A stretch of 64,000 nt of DNA, from NCBI GenBank assembly GCA_943787225.1, contig CALSLP010000006.1:124001-188000 (forward strand), read 5' to 3'. The notes below the pieces were generated by a model. That model ran no database searches. It saw only the letters and a program-made list of their open reading frames with translations, and was not told where the DNA came from. Position 1 is the first letter of the stretch, and every line of letters begins with the position of its first letter. Both the position numbers and the translations under genes were made by a program. The stretch is from an uncultured Alphaproteobacteria bacterium. GTDB taxonomy: Bacteria; Pseudomonadota; Alphaproteobacteria; MPNO01; UBA2964. This document shows, piece by piece, positions 35,675-44,669 of the stretch.

Positions 35675-36586
35675 ATGATCACTTTCAAAGTCGGCGAGGC
35701 TTCACCCGCAAACACATTTTTCGCAATCTGGATGGCGGAAGCCGCCGGGCTCTATGAACAAAATGGTCTCGATTTCGAAATCGTCAAAATGGTGGGTGGT
35801 AGCGAAACCGGACCAGCTCTTTCAACGGGTCGTATTCAGCTCATGCATATCGGGATGTCCTCTGTCGTCCGCGCGAATTCCGCGGGGTTTAACGTCACGA
35901 CGATTGGCTCGCTTAGCAATGTCATCCGCAGCACCTTATTCGCCGCCCCCGGCGTAAAGGGTATCGACGACATCAAAGGCAATCTTGTTGGCATTAGCAG
36001 CGCCGGTTCCGAAAGCGAGTTATCGACTGTTGTCGCCTTGGAAAAGCTTGGATTAACCCGCGACGACATCACATTCCAGGAAATTGGCGTCGAACGCCTT
36101 TCGCATCTTAAGAACGGCACCGTTAAAGCCACCATGCTTGGTGAGCCCTTACGAAGCGTCGCTCTTGCCGAAGGGATCACGGCGATTTGTGATCTTTTAG
36201 CAGATAGAATGCCCTGGCTTTATAGCGGGCTGGTGGTCGACAAAAAATATCTCGCAGAGAACCGGGATGCCGTGTTGCGGTTCATGCGGGCCACCATTGA
36301 AGCAAATTATCTTGCGGTGAGTGATGCTGACCACGCGAAGCCCGTTATGGCAAAGGCCCTCGACATCACAAATGCCAGGAATCTCGATATCACTTACGAC
36401 AATTTCAAGACCTACACGCCGCTAAATGCCGAACCGACGGTTGAAGGTGGCAAAAACATCATGGCGACAGTCGAAGCAGCGAACAAAAGCGACGACATCG
36501 ACGATTACATAGATCAATCAATCCACGAAGAACTTCGCGACGAAGGCTTCTTTGTCGCGATGAAAGCAAAATACAAACTGGATTAG
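35675..36586 (+). CDS. NMT1/SsuA-type binding protein without signal peptide
   Basis: 303 residues starting MITFKVGEASPANTFFAIWM, with the PBP2 pattern EAAGLYEQNGLDFEIVKMVG, then GVKGIDDIKGNLVGISSAGS. No signal peptide precedes it, which is odd for a transport receptor. No ABC permease or ATPase is near. It could be a cytoplasmic ligand sensor or an enzyme of the same fold. It is in an operon with the formamidase-like hydrolase. Confidence 0.78.
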   Translation: MITFKVGEASPANTFFAIWMAEAAGLYEQNGLDFEIVKMVGGSETGPALSTGRIQLMHIGMSSVVRANSAGFNVTTIGSLSNVIRSTLFAAPGVKGIDDIKGNLVGISSAGSESELSTVVALEKLGLTRDDITFQEIGVERLSHLKNGTVKATMLGEPLRSVALAEGITAICDLLADRMPWLYSGLVVDKKYLAENRDAVLRFMRATIEANYLAVSDADHAKPVMAKALDITNARNLDITYDNFKTYTPLNAEPTVEGGKNIMATVEAANKSDDIDDYIDQSIHEELRDEGFFVAMKAKYKLD

Positions 36587-36596
36587 CTGTGGTTTT

Positions 36597-37325
36597 TTAA
36601 CTTCGGGATTCAAAACGCTGCCAAAACGTCCCCGAGAGCCAGCCAAGCAACGACCAGAAGATCGCTGCGGTGACCAGTGAGGCCGCCGCGAAATGACCAG
36701 CCAGCTCGGGTGGTACAGCGCCGCCAATACGCGCTGGTTGTGGAGCGCCAACAATATGCGGTAGCGCCATTAAAGCGATACCGGCAATTACCCAGACGAC
36801 GCCTTTTCTAAAGACCAGCATCCAGAGCCCTACTGCTGTCGCAGCGACACAGAGGAACCACCAGCTCTGCCGGGGCACCAGCTCCGCAGTGAGAGCACCA
36901 GGTACTTCAGGGGGCAATCCCAGAGCCGGTGCGAGCGACATGACGCCAAACCCCGCCATTCCCCAAATAACGCCAGCTCGACCGGTTACAGTACCCTCCG
37001 AAAGAGAAAAGCAGGCCACCAGAATCAAAGAAAATCCGACCCCGGTAATGATATTTGCAATTGTAGTGAAAAGCGTGCGCTCCCAGCCATTGGCAGGTCC
37101 CCAGGCTTGGTGACCGTTTTTGGCGGCATTGCCCGCTTTGCCATGGGCCAAAATAAGGAGCGCGTTCTGTTTGCTGCTGCTTTTTTGATCGACCGTATTC
37201 GATTTATTCTCAAACTGCTCAGCGTGAAGAATTATCGGTGTCGTGGTGAATTCATGAACGATAGAGATTCCAAGCCCGCCGAGAAACCCGGCGAGCAGCG
37301 CTGTCGCAAAAATACGCCGAAACAT
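36597..37325 (-). CDS. cbtA: CbtA cobalt transporter subunit
   Basis: 242 residues with about five TM helices. It begins MFRRIFATALLAGFLGGLG, the CbtA start, and contains the conserved helix blocks RAGVIWGMAGFGVMSLAPAL, GLPPEVPGALTAELVPRQSW and ALPHIVGAPQP. CbtA and CbtB are B12-controlled cobalt importers in many Alphaproteobacteria. It lies 17 bases after cbtB. Co-transcription with the upstream porin would let cobalt cross both membranes. No cobalamin riboswitch was recognised upstream. Confidence 0.9.
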   Translation of the reverse strand: MFRRIFATALLAGFLGGLGISIVHEFTTTPIILHAEQFENKSNTVDQKSSSKQNALLILAHGKAGNAAKNGHQAWGPANGWERTLFTTIANIITGVGFSLILVACFSLSEGTVTGRAGVIWGMAGFGVMSLAPALGLPPEVPGALTAELVPRQSWWFLCVAATAVGLWMLVFRKGVVWVIAGIALMALPHIVGAPQPARIGGAVPPELAGHFAAASLVTAAIFWSLLGWLSGTFWQRFESRS

Positions 37326-37342
37326 GAATCGGCCGTCAGAAC

Positions 37343-37525
37343 TCAGTGGCAGGGAAAAGCGAAGGAATGTCGGCTGTCATGAGCCGCATTATGGATTGTG
37401 TCTGAATGTGCAAAACCAACCCCAATGACCAGAAAGGCACCAAACAACAAAGCAACAACTGCGGGCATAACTTTGCGGCTGGAAGCTGCAACGACATCTT
37501 GGGTCTTAACTGTCTGCTCGTTCAT
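37343..37525 (-). CDS. cbtB: CbtB cobalt transporter subunit
   Basis: 60 residues: one TM helix (VMPAVVALLFGAFLVIGVGF) followed by the CbtB His-rich tail (HNAAHDSRHSFAFPCH), which gives a strong family match. The start is ATG 37525 with AGGG upstream; the GTG just before it is rejected. It is sandwiched between the porin and cbtA on the same strand. The tail likely collects cobalt for CbtA. Confidence 0.92.
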   Translation of the reverse strand: MNEQTVKTQDVVAASSRKVMPAVVALLFGAFLVIGVGFAHSDTIHNAAHDSRHSFAFPCH

Positions 37526-37591
37526 CACTCATCCCTCATTCAACAACAGCAAGATTGGCGTGGTCTGACCAAAATTGCAACACCAACTCTA

Positions 37592-38677
37592 TCAAAATTT
37601 GAAGAGATAGGCAGCAAGGATGCCAAAGGTTTGCGTTTCAACATTGCCTTCATCGGCAATCTTCCAACCAAGATCAACAGAAAGGCCGAAATCAAAGCTA
37701 TAGCCAGCCGAAAGCTGGAACTGGAAATCCCGATCGTCTGCCGCCTTGAACGTGTGACGCTTCGTCCAGGCGGCAGCCACATTATAGCCCTGCCACTCAA
37801 ACTGACTGGCTACAGTCAGGAAAGTGCGATCCTGATTCTGCACACCTCCGGGGTTTTCCTGGCGGACAAATTCGACGATCGGGGAAAAGGTCACACCTTT
37901 ACCAACGTCAAAACGCGTAAACCCCGCAATTGCAAAAGAGGTTTCATCTGAAGGGTTGCCGGCCCCATTAGCCTGATGCATATAGGATATGTGATATCCA
38001 AAATTGCCCAGTCCGCGAATTTTTTCGCCATTCAAGGCAACAATAAATGAGCTGAAATCCCCTGTATTACTCACCCCACCATCCCGTTTCCGGGTATCGC
38101 CTCGCCCTTTAAAGGCGGATTGACTCAAGAATGTCGTGTCCTGAAAGAATGACCCCGCTGATATTGTGTGCGTACCGGCCGCGTTGGTATCAACGGTCCA
38201 GCCGCCGATCACTCCAATACGCTCAGACGTCTCATAGCCATCTTCCGCAAAATCCGTCCCATAGAGACCCGGTGTCTTATCCCAGGCAACACCGAACCCA
38301 ACATTAAGTTTGCCCGCCTTTACGTTAAAGGCCTTCTTATTGAATTCGACAAACAGATCTTCAACGTAGAGCCCGATGTCTTCGAACGTGCGGTTCTCAA
38401 ACTTTCCAGCAGAACCAACAGGTTCCAAAACAGCATGACCAAATATCGACCATGAGGGAGAAAGCTGTACCGTTACCGCGGGCTCTATCGTCGTATACAG
38501 ATCATTCGATTGATTGGCCCTGTCATCGGATTTGAAAGCCCAATCATTTTCGATCTCAATCGGAATCTCGCCCGATATCGACGGGTAGGTCTTCTGCGCT
38601 GCAAAAGAGGGGCTCGTAACACAAACGGCCATGAAACCCGCCAATACTGCGGAACAACCTTGGACGACTATATGCAT
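37592..38677 (-). CDS. Outer-membrane beta-barrel protein (porin-like)
   Basis: 361 residues with a signal peptide ending near TSPSFAAQ. The body has alternating strands and ends in ...AAYLFKF, with a terminal Phe as BAM requires. It resembles uncharacterised proteobacterial porins of the 'hypothetical outer membrane protein' type; no pore motif can be named. It precedes cbtB and cbtA by 63 bases, so it may admit cobalt complexes, or serve the catabolic genes upstream. Confidence 0.75.
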   Translation of the reverse strand: MHIVVQGCSAVLAGFMAVCVTSPSFAAQKTYPSISGEIPIEIENDWAFKSDDRANQSNDLYTTIEPAVTVQLSPSWSIFGHAVLEPVGSAGKFENRTFEDIGLYVEDLFVEFNKKAFNVKAGKLNVGFGVAWDKTPGLYGTDFAEDGYETSERIGVIGGWTVDTNAAGTHTISAGSFFQDTTFLSQSAFKGRGDTRKRDGGVSNTGDFSSFIVALNGEKIRGLGNFGYHISYMHQANGAGNPSDETSFAIAGFTRFDVGKGVTFSPIVEFVRQENPGGVQNQDRTFLTVASQFEWQGYNVAAAWTKRHTFKAADDRDFQFQLSAGYSFDFGLSVDLGWKIADEGNVETQTFGILAAYLFKF

Positions 38678-38683
38678 ATATCT

Positions 38684-39289
38684 CTATCGATTTTTAGGGG
38701 TGTGCTTTCCGGCATCCCATTCGGTTGATTCCAACGTCTTGGATGCCTTATCGAAGGCAATTTCTTCAAGCTCAGTGGCGAGCGAGTCATTCCAGCGGTT
38801 CAAAAACCCATACCAGCTGACCACGGCTAAAATCTCAACGACACCGTCTTCACCGAAATGCTCTTTAACAGCATCCGTATCTTCATCGGTCACCATATTG
38901 GGAACCGAACCAGCCGCCTGCGCATATTTTAACGCGGCTCTCTCCGCCTCACTGAATAGAGGGCTGCTCTCATACTCCCAAAGGGCAGCAACCTTATCGG
39001 CATCAACGCCCCGCATGCCCGCGTTATTGGACGTATGAGCAACACAATACATACATCCCGCCGCCTGGCTCGCGATATTCCCAACCAAAGCCAGTAACCC
39101 GGCAGGAACGGCGTTGTCTGGGTCAAAGACGGCCCCATTCAGGGCCCGAAAGGCTGCCAACAGTTTAGGGCGTCGCGCCATGACCAAATTAGAATTTGGT
39201 ACATAGCCCCGCGTCGCCTCATAGGGCGAGAAAAACTTCTCATCGAGATCAGGATGATCTTCGCGCCGCAATGGAGTCACTCGTGTCAT
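38684..39289 (-). CDS. AhpD-like / carboxymuconolactone decarboxylase family peroxidase
   Basis: 201 residues with the redox motif CMYCVAHTSNN (CxxC...H) in the CMD/AhpD fold, preceded by ALVGNIASQAAG. AhpD proteins pass electrons to peroxiredoxin or act as weak alkylhydroperoxidases. It lies 15 bases after the aldehyde dehydrogenase gene and just before the porin, so it belongs to the leftward operon from 41.8 to 36.6 kb. Confidence 0.85.
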   Translation of the reverse strand: MTRVTPLRREDHPDLDEKFFSPYEATRGYVPNSNLVMARRPKLLAAFRALNGAVFDPDNAVPAGLLALVGNIASQAAGCMYCVAHTSNNAGMRGVDADKVAALWEYESSPLFSEAERAALKYAQAAGSVPNMVTDEDTDAVKEHFGEDGVVEILAVVSWYGFLNRWNDSLATELEEIAFDKASKTLESTEWDAGKHTPKNR

Positions 39290-39304
39290 TGAAATATCCC
39301 TTAT

Positions 39305-40765
39305 CTATTTGCCTTCGCGGCCCGGGAACCGAATGCCGGTAAACTTAATATAGGACAGTTCTTCCATCGCGTATTTAACACCCTCGCGTCCATAGCCTGA
39401 TGACCCGACACCGCCAAATGGCGTTGTATCCATGCGGAACCGGCTGCCCTCATTGATCCAAACCGACCCGACATGCAGCTCTTCTGAAACACGAAAGGCG
39501 GTTTCCAAACTCGATGTGAAACAGGACGATTGCAGACCGAACTCTGAATCATTGGCAATAGCGATAGCGTCTTCGATATCCGTCGCTGGAATAACCACAG
39601 CGACCGGTCCAAAGATTTCCTCACAAACAACGCGTGAATCCGAAGACGGACCAACTAGGATCGTTGGATAAATAATCGCATTGTCACGTTTGAGCGGCAA
39701 AGGGGCCTGCGCACCATTTGCCATCGCCTCCTCTACCATCGCTTCAACCCGATCCGCAGCAGCAACATTGACCATCGGTCCGACATCCGTGTCGTCCTTG
39801 GTTGGGTCGCCCACCTTCATGGCTTCGGCGGCAGCAACGAAATGCTCGAGAAACTCATCAAGCACAGCCTCTTCAACGATGATCCGCTGCGCTGAGATAC
39901 ATTGCTGCCCGCTGGCTTCAAATGCTGACGGCACGATCCGGAGCGCCGCATCCCTAACATCGGCATCAGCGCATACAATATTGGCGGAATTTCCGCCTAG
40001 TTCACCAATGAACGGCTTCGCACCGGCTGCACTTGCCAGGGCTTCACCCGCGGCAGTTCCGCCGGTCAGCGTTACCACCGCAATGCCGGGATGCGCGACC
40101 AGATGGCCTGTGACATCCCGTCGGCAAGCTACAACGTTGACCATGCCATCAGGCACACCAGCACGCGTAAAGCACTCGGCAATCAGCAAAGCTTCCCCGA
40201 TGCCTTCAAAGGCAGGCTTGATCACCACAGAATTGCCCATCGCAATAGCGGGAGCAACTTTTTGCATCAGCAAATTGGACGGCGCATTAAAAGGCGTGAA
40301 AGCGGCAATAACGCCGTGTGGATGATGCTTCGTGAAACCAAACCGGCCCGCACCCATCGCCAGGGCATCAAGCGGTAAGACCTCCCCTTCGATACGCAAG
40401 AGTTCTTCCGCGCAAAGCCGCATCAGCTGCGACACACGTCCCGCTTCAACGCCACAGGCCCGTTTCGGTTTCCCCAGCGCCCGCATGGTGATGTCAGCAA
40501 TCTGATCTTTGACCGCATCAACTTCATCCGCCGCTTTGCGAAGCCAGACCGCACGTTCTGCGGGCGTTACATGCCGGTGAGCAATAAACGCCGCCCGGGC
40601 GCTGGCGATTGCAACATCAATCGTGCTTTCGTCTGCCATCGCGACCGTCGCGACAAGACTGCCATCCCATGGAGACAGCAAATCTTCTGTCTTACCGCCA
40701 GTCGCAACATAAGGCTTACCGCCGATCCAGGGTTGCGAAATCGGTGTTTCTGAAGTGCTCGCCAT
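39305..40765 (-). CDS. Aldehyde dehydrogenase family protein
   Basis: 486 residues. The catalytic Cys289 is in SGQQCISAQR and the general base Glu255 in IGELGGNSANIV. The NAD-binding region includes FTPFNAPSNLLMQKVAPAIA and VIKPAFEG, and the end has PFGGVGSSGYGREGVKYAM. It oxidises an aldehyde to an acid with NAD(P), in the cytoplasm. The CxxC-type neighbour downstream and the PBP2-fold neighbour upstream suggest a catabolic operon. Substrate is unknown. Confidence 0.92.
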   Translation of the reverse strand: MASTSETPISQPWIGGKPYVATGGKTEDLLSPWDGSLVATVAMADESTIDVAIASARAAFIAHRHVTPAERAVWLRKAADEVDAVKDQIADITMRALGKPKRACGVEAGRVSQLMRLCAEELLRIEGEVLPLDALAMGAGRFGFTKHHPHGVIAAFTPFNAPSNLLMQKVAPAIAMGNSVVIKPAFEGIGEALLIAECFTRAGVPDGMVNVVACRRDVTGHLVAHPGIAVVTLTGGTAAGEALASAAGAKPFIGELGGNSANIVCADADVRDAALRIVPSAFEASGQQCISAQRIIVEEAVLDEFLEHFVAAAEAMKVGDPTKDDTDVGPMVNVAAADRVEAMVEEAMANGAQAPLPLKRDNAIIYPTILVGPSSDSRVVCEEIFGPVAVVIPATDIEDAIAIANDSEFGLQSSCFTSSLETAFRVSEELHVGSVWINEGSRFRMDTTPFGGVGSSGYGREGVKYAMEELSYIKFTGIRFPGREGK

Positions 40766-40786
40766 GCTTCTCTTCCCTTGATTAAC

Positions 40787-41776
40787 CTAGAGCTTGAACA
40801 GCTCGAACGTGGATTCAGCGAAGATATCTTCCGCTTCAAGTTTCCGCGCAGAAATCCCCTGATCAAAGGAATAACGCGTCATCGCCGAGATTTCTTTCTC
40901 GTTTTCGATGGCGCCATACTTCCAATGATCGTCACCCATGAGTTTGCGGACTTGCTCCAGTTCATAGACAGGCCATGGCATGGTATGAGCCAGATGTCCC
41001 ACCTGGGCCATTTCATCATAACAAAGTTGTTTCGCTTTCAGGAACGCCACATAGACATTCACCGGCAACCAAGGATGTTTCTCAACAATCGACCTCTTGA
41101 TGCCAATCATGTGCATGATGGGGAACATATTGGTTTTCGAGAAATAGGCTTGTTCCGCCGACTTATAATCCGGGAACAGGCGGTCGATATTATCATTGGT
41201 GTAATAGCTGGACGGTGCGCGGGCTGAAATCACGGCATCAACTTTTCCGTCATCGAGATGTTCGGCAAGGGTCTGGTCGGTCGGGATACTTTGCAAGTCG
41301 ATTTCGGCCGGCAGATGCAATGGCGCACGCTCTTCGCGACCGCCTTCTTCCAGGCCACCATTGCGCCAATGAATACTGGACGCTTTGACGCCATATTCGT
41401 CTTCGAGAATACCCCGAACCCATAAGGCTGCGGTCATCTGGTATTCCGGGACACCGATGGTCTTGCCGGCAAGATCTTCTGGCTTTTCTATACCTCGATC
41501 AGTACGAATGTAGATTGAGGAGTGGCGGAAAAGGCGCGACACAAAGGCTGGAATGCCAATGTAAGGGCTCCCGCCACGGGATTGAACATTCATATAGCTC
41601 GACATCGAGAGTTCTGTGATATCGAACTCTTCATACTTGAATGCGCGATGGAAAGCCTCCTCGGGAGACATCTCGCTTGCGATAACTTCACAGCCATCGA
41701 CCCCGACTGTTCCGTCGAATAACGCCCGTGTGCGGTCGTAGTTACAGCACGCCAGACTAACGGTCAGTTTTCCCAT
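40787..41776 (-). CDS. 4,5-dihydroxyphthalate-decarboxylase-like / PBP2-fold protein, paralogue
   Basis: 329 residues, the same length as the relative at 5259-6248. It begins GKLTVSLACCNYDRTRALFD where the relative begins with LACGDYAITRPL. Shared blocks include FPIMHxxGIK and DLxGKxIGxxxxQxTAxxWxxGIL. There is no signal peptide. The start has a good AGGAGCG site. It is first in the leftward operon with the aldehyde dehydrogenase. A decarboxylase producing an aldehyde-pathway substrate, or a ligand-binding protein, are both possible. Confidence 0.75.
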   Translation of the reverse strand: MGKLTVSLACCNYDRTRALFDGTVGVDGCEVIASEMSPEEAFHRAFKYEEFDITELSMSSYMNVQSRGGSPYIGIPAFVSRLFRHSSIYIRTDRGIEKPEDLAGKTIGVPEYQMTAALWVRGILEDEYGVKASSIHWRNGGLEEGGREERAPLHLPAEIDLQSIPTDQTLAEHLDDGKVDAVISARAPSSYYTNDNIDRLFPDYKSAEQAYFSKTNMFPIMHMIGIKRSIVEKHPWLPVNVYVAFLKAKQLCYDEMAQVGHLAHTMPWPVYELEQVRKLMGDDHWKYGAIENEKEISAMTRYSFDQGISARKLEAEDIFAESTFELFKL

Positions 41777-41948
41777 TCATCGCTCCTTTTGCTCATAAAT
41801 TTACTCAAATATTTAGCGCATTATCACTACCCACCGGTTGGGAAGCAAGCCAGCCGGAAAAAACTAAAAATTGGAACCGGCCAGTCTTTATTAACCAGCA
41901 AGCCCTACAATCAGGCAATCAATTGCTGGGAATACAGGCAGCGGTATC

Positions 41949-42953
41949 ATGACCCGAAAATCGACAATTCATCTCTCAACCGTCGTTTTGCTGACGACAG
42001 CGACCATGTCTATAGCAGACGCCGCCACACTAGGCCGCACGGCTGAGCCGACACTGGCCCATCTGCCTTCCTATGTCGCGCATGAAAATCAGCTATTCCG
42101 TTCCGAAGGGCTCTCCGTAAAGATGGTACCGCTGACCGGCCGCGCTCTTATTTCAGCCGGGGTGAAAGGCACAATCGATTTTGTTCCAATCGAGGGTCGG
42201 GGGGCTCAAGCAATCCTCAGCGGCAGCCATTTGAAGTTCATCGTCGGCCAATCCGTGATGTCTCATGCCGTCCTCGCTGTGCGCAAAAACATCAAAACGT
42301 TGGACGATCTTAAACAGAAAAACATCGCACTTGGTGAAATAGACGGGTTTCGTTCCGAATTACTGCCCCCACTGATTCGTATCCGGTTTGGCTCCCGTTG
42401 GAAGTTTCACGAAGAACCTAAGGAAATGACGCGTATAAAAGGACTCACAGACGACGTCTATCAAGGCGTTTTTGTCTCGCCCCGTTTCGCTGCGAAAGCA
42501 ATGCAGCAAGGCCACCGGGTCCTCGCCAAAATCGGCGAGAGCCGTCCCTATCTGTCCGGAACTATTTGGGTTCGAAATTCCTATCTCTCCAAAAACCGCT
42601 CCAATGTCGCAAAGTTTGTTCGCGCCATAGCGCGCGCGACGCAGATGATCCATCAAGACAAAAAGACTGTGATCCCCGTCATCATGAAATACTTCAACAT
42701 CGTTGACCCCACAGAAGCGGGACATATCTGGGAGATCGCAAAAGATCAATTCACACCGGATATTCCGCCAACGCTCGTCGACCAACTATTCCGGGACCGG
42801 CTGGCTTTAATGGCACGGCGTGGCTTGCGGAAGACCAAGAAAACCCCGAACAGTTTCGACCGATATGTTGCCCGGAGATTGTTAAGCACAACGCTAAAAG
42901 ACCAGGGCTATATATTGCGCCCGCCGCCCTACAAACGTGAAAATGCTCGTTAG
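41949..42953 (+). CDS. Secreted NMT1/THI5-like substrate-binding protein
   Basis: 334 residues with a signal peptide (TVVLLTTATMSIADA). The mature part begins GRTAEPTLAHLPSYVAHENQ and includes GLSVKMVPLTGRALISAGVK and NIKTLDDLKQKNIALGEIDG, the usual PBP2 pattern. Unlike its neighbours it is clearly exported. No permease gene follows. It diverges from the preceding operon across 172 bases. Confidence 0.8.
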   Translation: MTRKSTIHLSTVVLLTTATMSIADAATLGRTAEPTLAHLPSYVAHENQLFRSEGLSVKMVPLTGRALISAGVKGTIDFVPIEGRGAQAILSGSHLKFIVGQSVMSHAVLAVRKNIKTLDDLKQKNIALGEIDGFRSELLPPLIRIRFGSRWKFHEEPKEMTRIKGLTDDVYQGVFVSPRFAAKAMQQGHRVLAKIGESRPYLSGTIWVRNSYLSKNRSNVAKFVRAIARATQMIHQDKKTVIPVIMKYFNIVDPTEAGHIWEIAKDQFTPDIPPTLVDQLFRDRLALMARRGLRKTKKTPNSFDRYVARRLLSTTLKDQGYILRPPPYKRENAR

Positions 42954-43027
42954 GGCCGTCTTCCCCACGACCTCCGATTGACAGGCTGCGCTTCTCTTCC
43001 CAGACTGCGGCCAGCAGGAGGACGAGA

Positions 43028-43798
43028 ATGAACAGCACTTCAGAGACACCCGCGTTAACTGGCGAAGTAAAAGACCAACTCGACAAGCTCATCAAGCTAT
43101 GCCGCATCCTCGAGATTGAAGGACATGGCGACCGAACTCTGGGCTTTGCCAGCGTCCGAGACCCTCATGACAACGGCATGTGGATCAAACGCTCCCATAT
43201 TGCCCTTGGGGAGGTGTTTGATTACCGCGATTTCTTCCATATCGGGCTCGATGGCAAGGTGTATTCAGGCGAAGGCCGTTGCCATGGCGAATGGCCGATT
43301 CACGCCTCTATCTTCGAAATGCGCCCTGATGTTAATGCCGCTATTCACACGCACCCACTCTATGGCTGCGTCGTTTCTTCCAGCACAGAACCGATGCGCC
43401 CCGCCGGATATCAGCAAATCTTTTTCCCGACGCCGCCACCGCGCTATGAAGGTTCATCCGAACTGATTGTGAAGCTTGAAACTGGCCGCGAAGCCGCCGA
43501 AGTCATGGGCGACAACTTTTGTATGTTTCTTCGCAACCATGGAGTCGTTGCCTGCGGCACCTCAATTGAGCATGCCCTGGTTATCGCAACAGCCCAGGAA
43601 GCCGCCTGCGAAGAATTTGTCAAAACCAGTAGCGCCAGTTTTGACTGGTCCTACCCAACCGATGACGAGCAAGCGCGCAAGATCAAAGGTCAGGAGCGCA
43701 ATGTGCCCGTGTTCTGGGAATTTTATTGCCGTAAACTGGCCCGCGCCGAAGCCCTCGGCCATCCCATCCTATCGACCGAGCGCGTGCCTGTTACCTAA
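43028..43798 (+). CDS. Class II aldolase/adducin family protein
   Basis: 256 residues. The zinc histidines are in AIHTHPLYGCVV (residues 107 and 109) and a third probable ligand in FLRNHGVVACG; WPIHASIFEMRPDVNA gives the family helix. Such enzymes cleave phosphorylated or free sugars or acids by retro-aldol reaction, or act as decarboxylases. AGGAGGA precedes the ATG closely. It is followed after 17 bases by a glutathione transferase. Confidence 0.88.
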   Translation: MNSTSETPALTGEVKDQLDKLIKLCRILEIEGHGDRTLGFASVRDPHDNGMWIKRSHIALGEVFDYRDFFHIGLDGKVYSGEGRCHGEWPIHASIFEMRPDVNAAIHTHPLYGCVVSSSTEPMRPAGYQQIFFPTPPPRYEGSSELIVKLETGREAAEVMGDNFCMFLRNHGVVACGTSIEHALVIATAQEAACEEFVKTSSASFDWSYPTDDEQARKIKGQERNVPVFWEFYCRKLARAEALGHPILSTERVPVT

Positions 43799-43815
43799 AG
43801 AAAGACAACCCTAAA

Positions 43816-44604
43816 ATGATTGAGCTCTATCACGCCACAATGTCGACCTGCGCGCAGAAAGTGCGCATGATTCTGGCAGAGAAACAGCTGGACTGGCAGG
43901 GCCATGTGCTCGATTTGCGCGCCAGCGATCAACACCAGCCTGACTATCTTAAGCTCAACCCGAATGGCGTGGTCCCTACTCTCGTCGATAACGGAAAGGT
44001 AATTATCGAATCCACAGTGATCTGTGAATATCTCGACGATGCCTACTCGGACCCCTCTCTCAAACCAGAATCTCCCTTCGAGCGCGCCCGCATGCGGCAA
44101 TGGACCAAACGACTTGATGAGATCATCCATTTCTATACCGGCGTGTTATCCGGTTCGATAGCCTTTCGTCACCAGCACCTCGCGCGACCCGCCGATGAGC
44201 TGGACAACTACATAAACAGCATTCCTGACCCAAAACGTCGGGCGCGCCAACGCGAGCAGATCGAACATGGCATGGCATCGCCACAGTTTGCGGAGGCGAT
44301 CGGTGTTTTCGACTCATTTTTAGCGGACCTCGAAGCACAGCTTTGCGAAACCGACTGGATGGCGGGGAGCTGTTTTTCACTCGCCGAAATCGGCTACACG
44401 CCCTACCTGGTCCGATTGGATGAGTTACGCCTTTGGCAGTGGATGGATAAGCGCCCCCACATCACCGATTTGTATGAACGGATTAAAGCGCGCCCGAGCT
44501 ACAAAGCTGCCTATCTCGACTGGCGCAACGATGCGTTTTGCACGCTAATGGCCGAAAAAGGCCCCGAAGCCTGGCCAAAAATACAGGACATTCTTGCTCG
44601 ATAG
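43816..44604 (+). CDS. Glutathione S-transferase family protein
   Basis: 262 residues. The N-terminal thioredoxin-like domain (IELYHATMSTCAQKVRMILA) keeps LNPNGVVPTLVDNG and the glutathione-contacting ES in VIIESTVICEYLDD. The helical C-terminal domain is longer than usual by about 40 residues. TC in STCAQKVR sits at the catalytic Ser/Cys position. It follows the class II aldolase gene in an operon that ends in a strong terminator. Confidence 0.88.
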   Translation: MIELYHATMSTCAQKVRMILAEKQLDWQGHVLDLRASDQHQPDYLKLNPNGVVPTLVDNGKVIIESTVICEYLDDAYSDPSLKPESPFERARMRQWTKRLDEIIHFYTGVLSGSIAFRHQHLARPADELDNYINSIPDPKRRARQREQIEHGMASPQFAEAIGVFDSFLADLEAQLCETDWMAGSCFSLAEIGYTPYLVRLDELRLWQWMDKRPHITDLYERIKARPSYKAAYLDWRNDAFCTLMAEKGPEAWPKIQDILAR

Positions 44605-44614
44605 CAGTAAGAAG

Positions 44615-44650
44615 AAACCCCAGGCCGCCCCATGGCGACCGGGGGTTTTT
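44615..44650. terminator. Bidirectional intrinsic terminator
   Basis: A long hairpin with outer stem aaacccc/ggggttt and inner stem ggccgcc/ggcgacc (one mismatch), a CCAT loop, and a T-run on the + side; the A-run gives a T-run on the other strand. It lies between the convergent GST gene and the TctC-like gene and should serve both. Confidence 0.88.
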
Positions 44651-44669
44651 AACAAACGAGACTTATATT

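Noticed and set aside
37406-37951. Plus-strand ORF across cbtB and the porin
   Set aside because: It runs antisense to cbtB and a signal-peptide-bearing porin and has no family signature.
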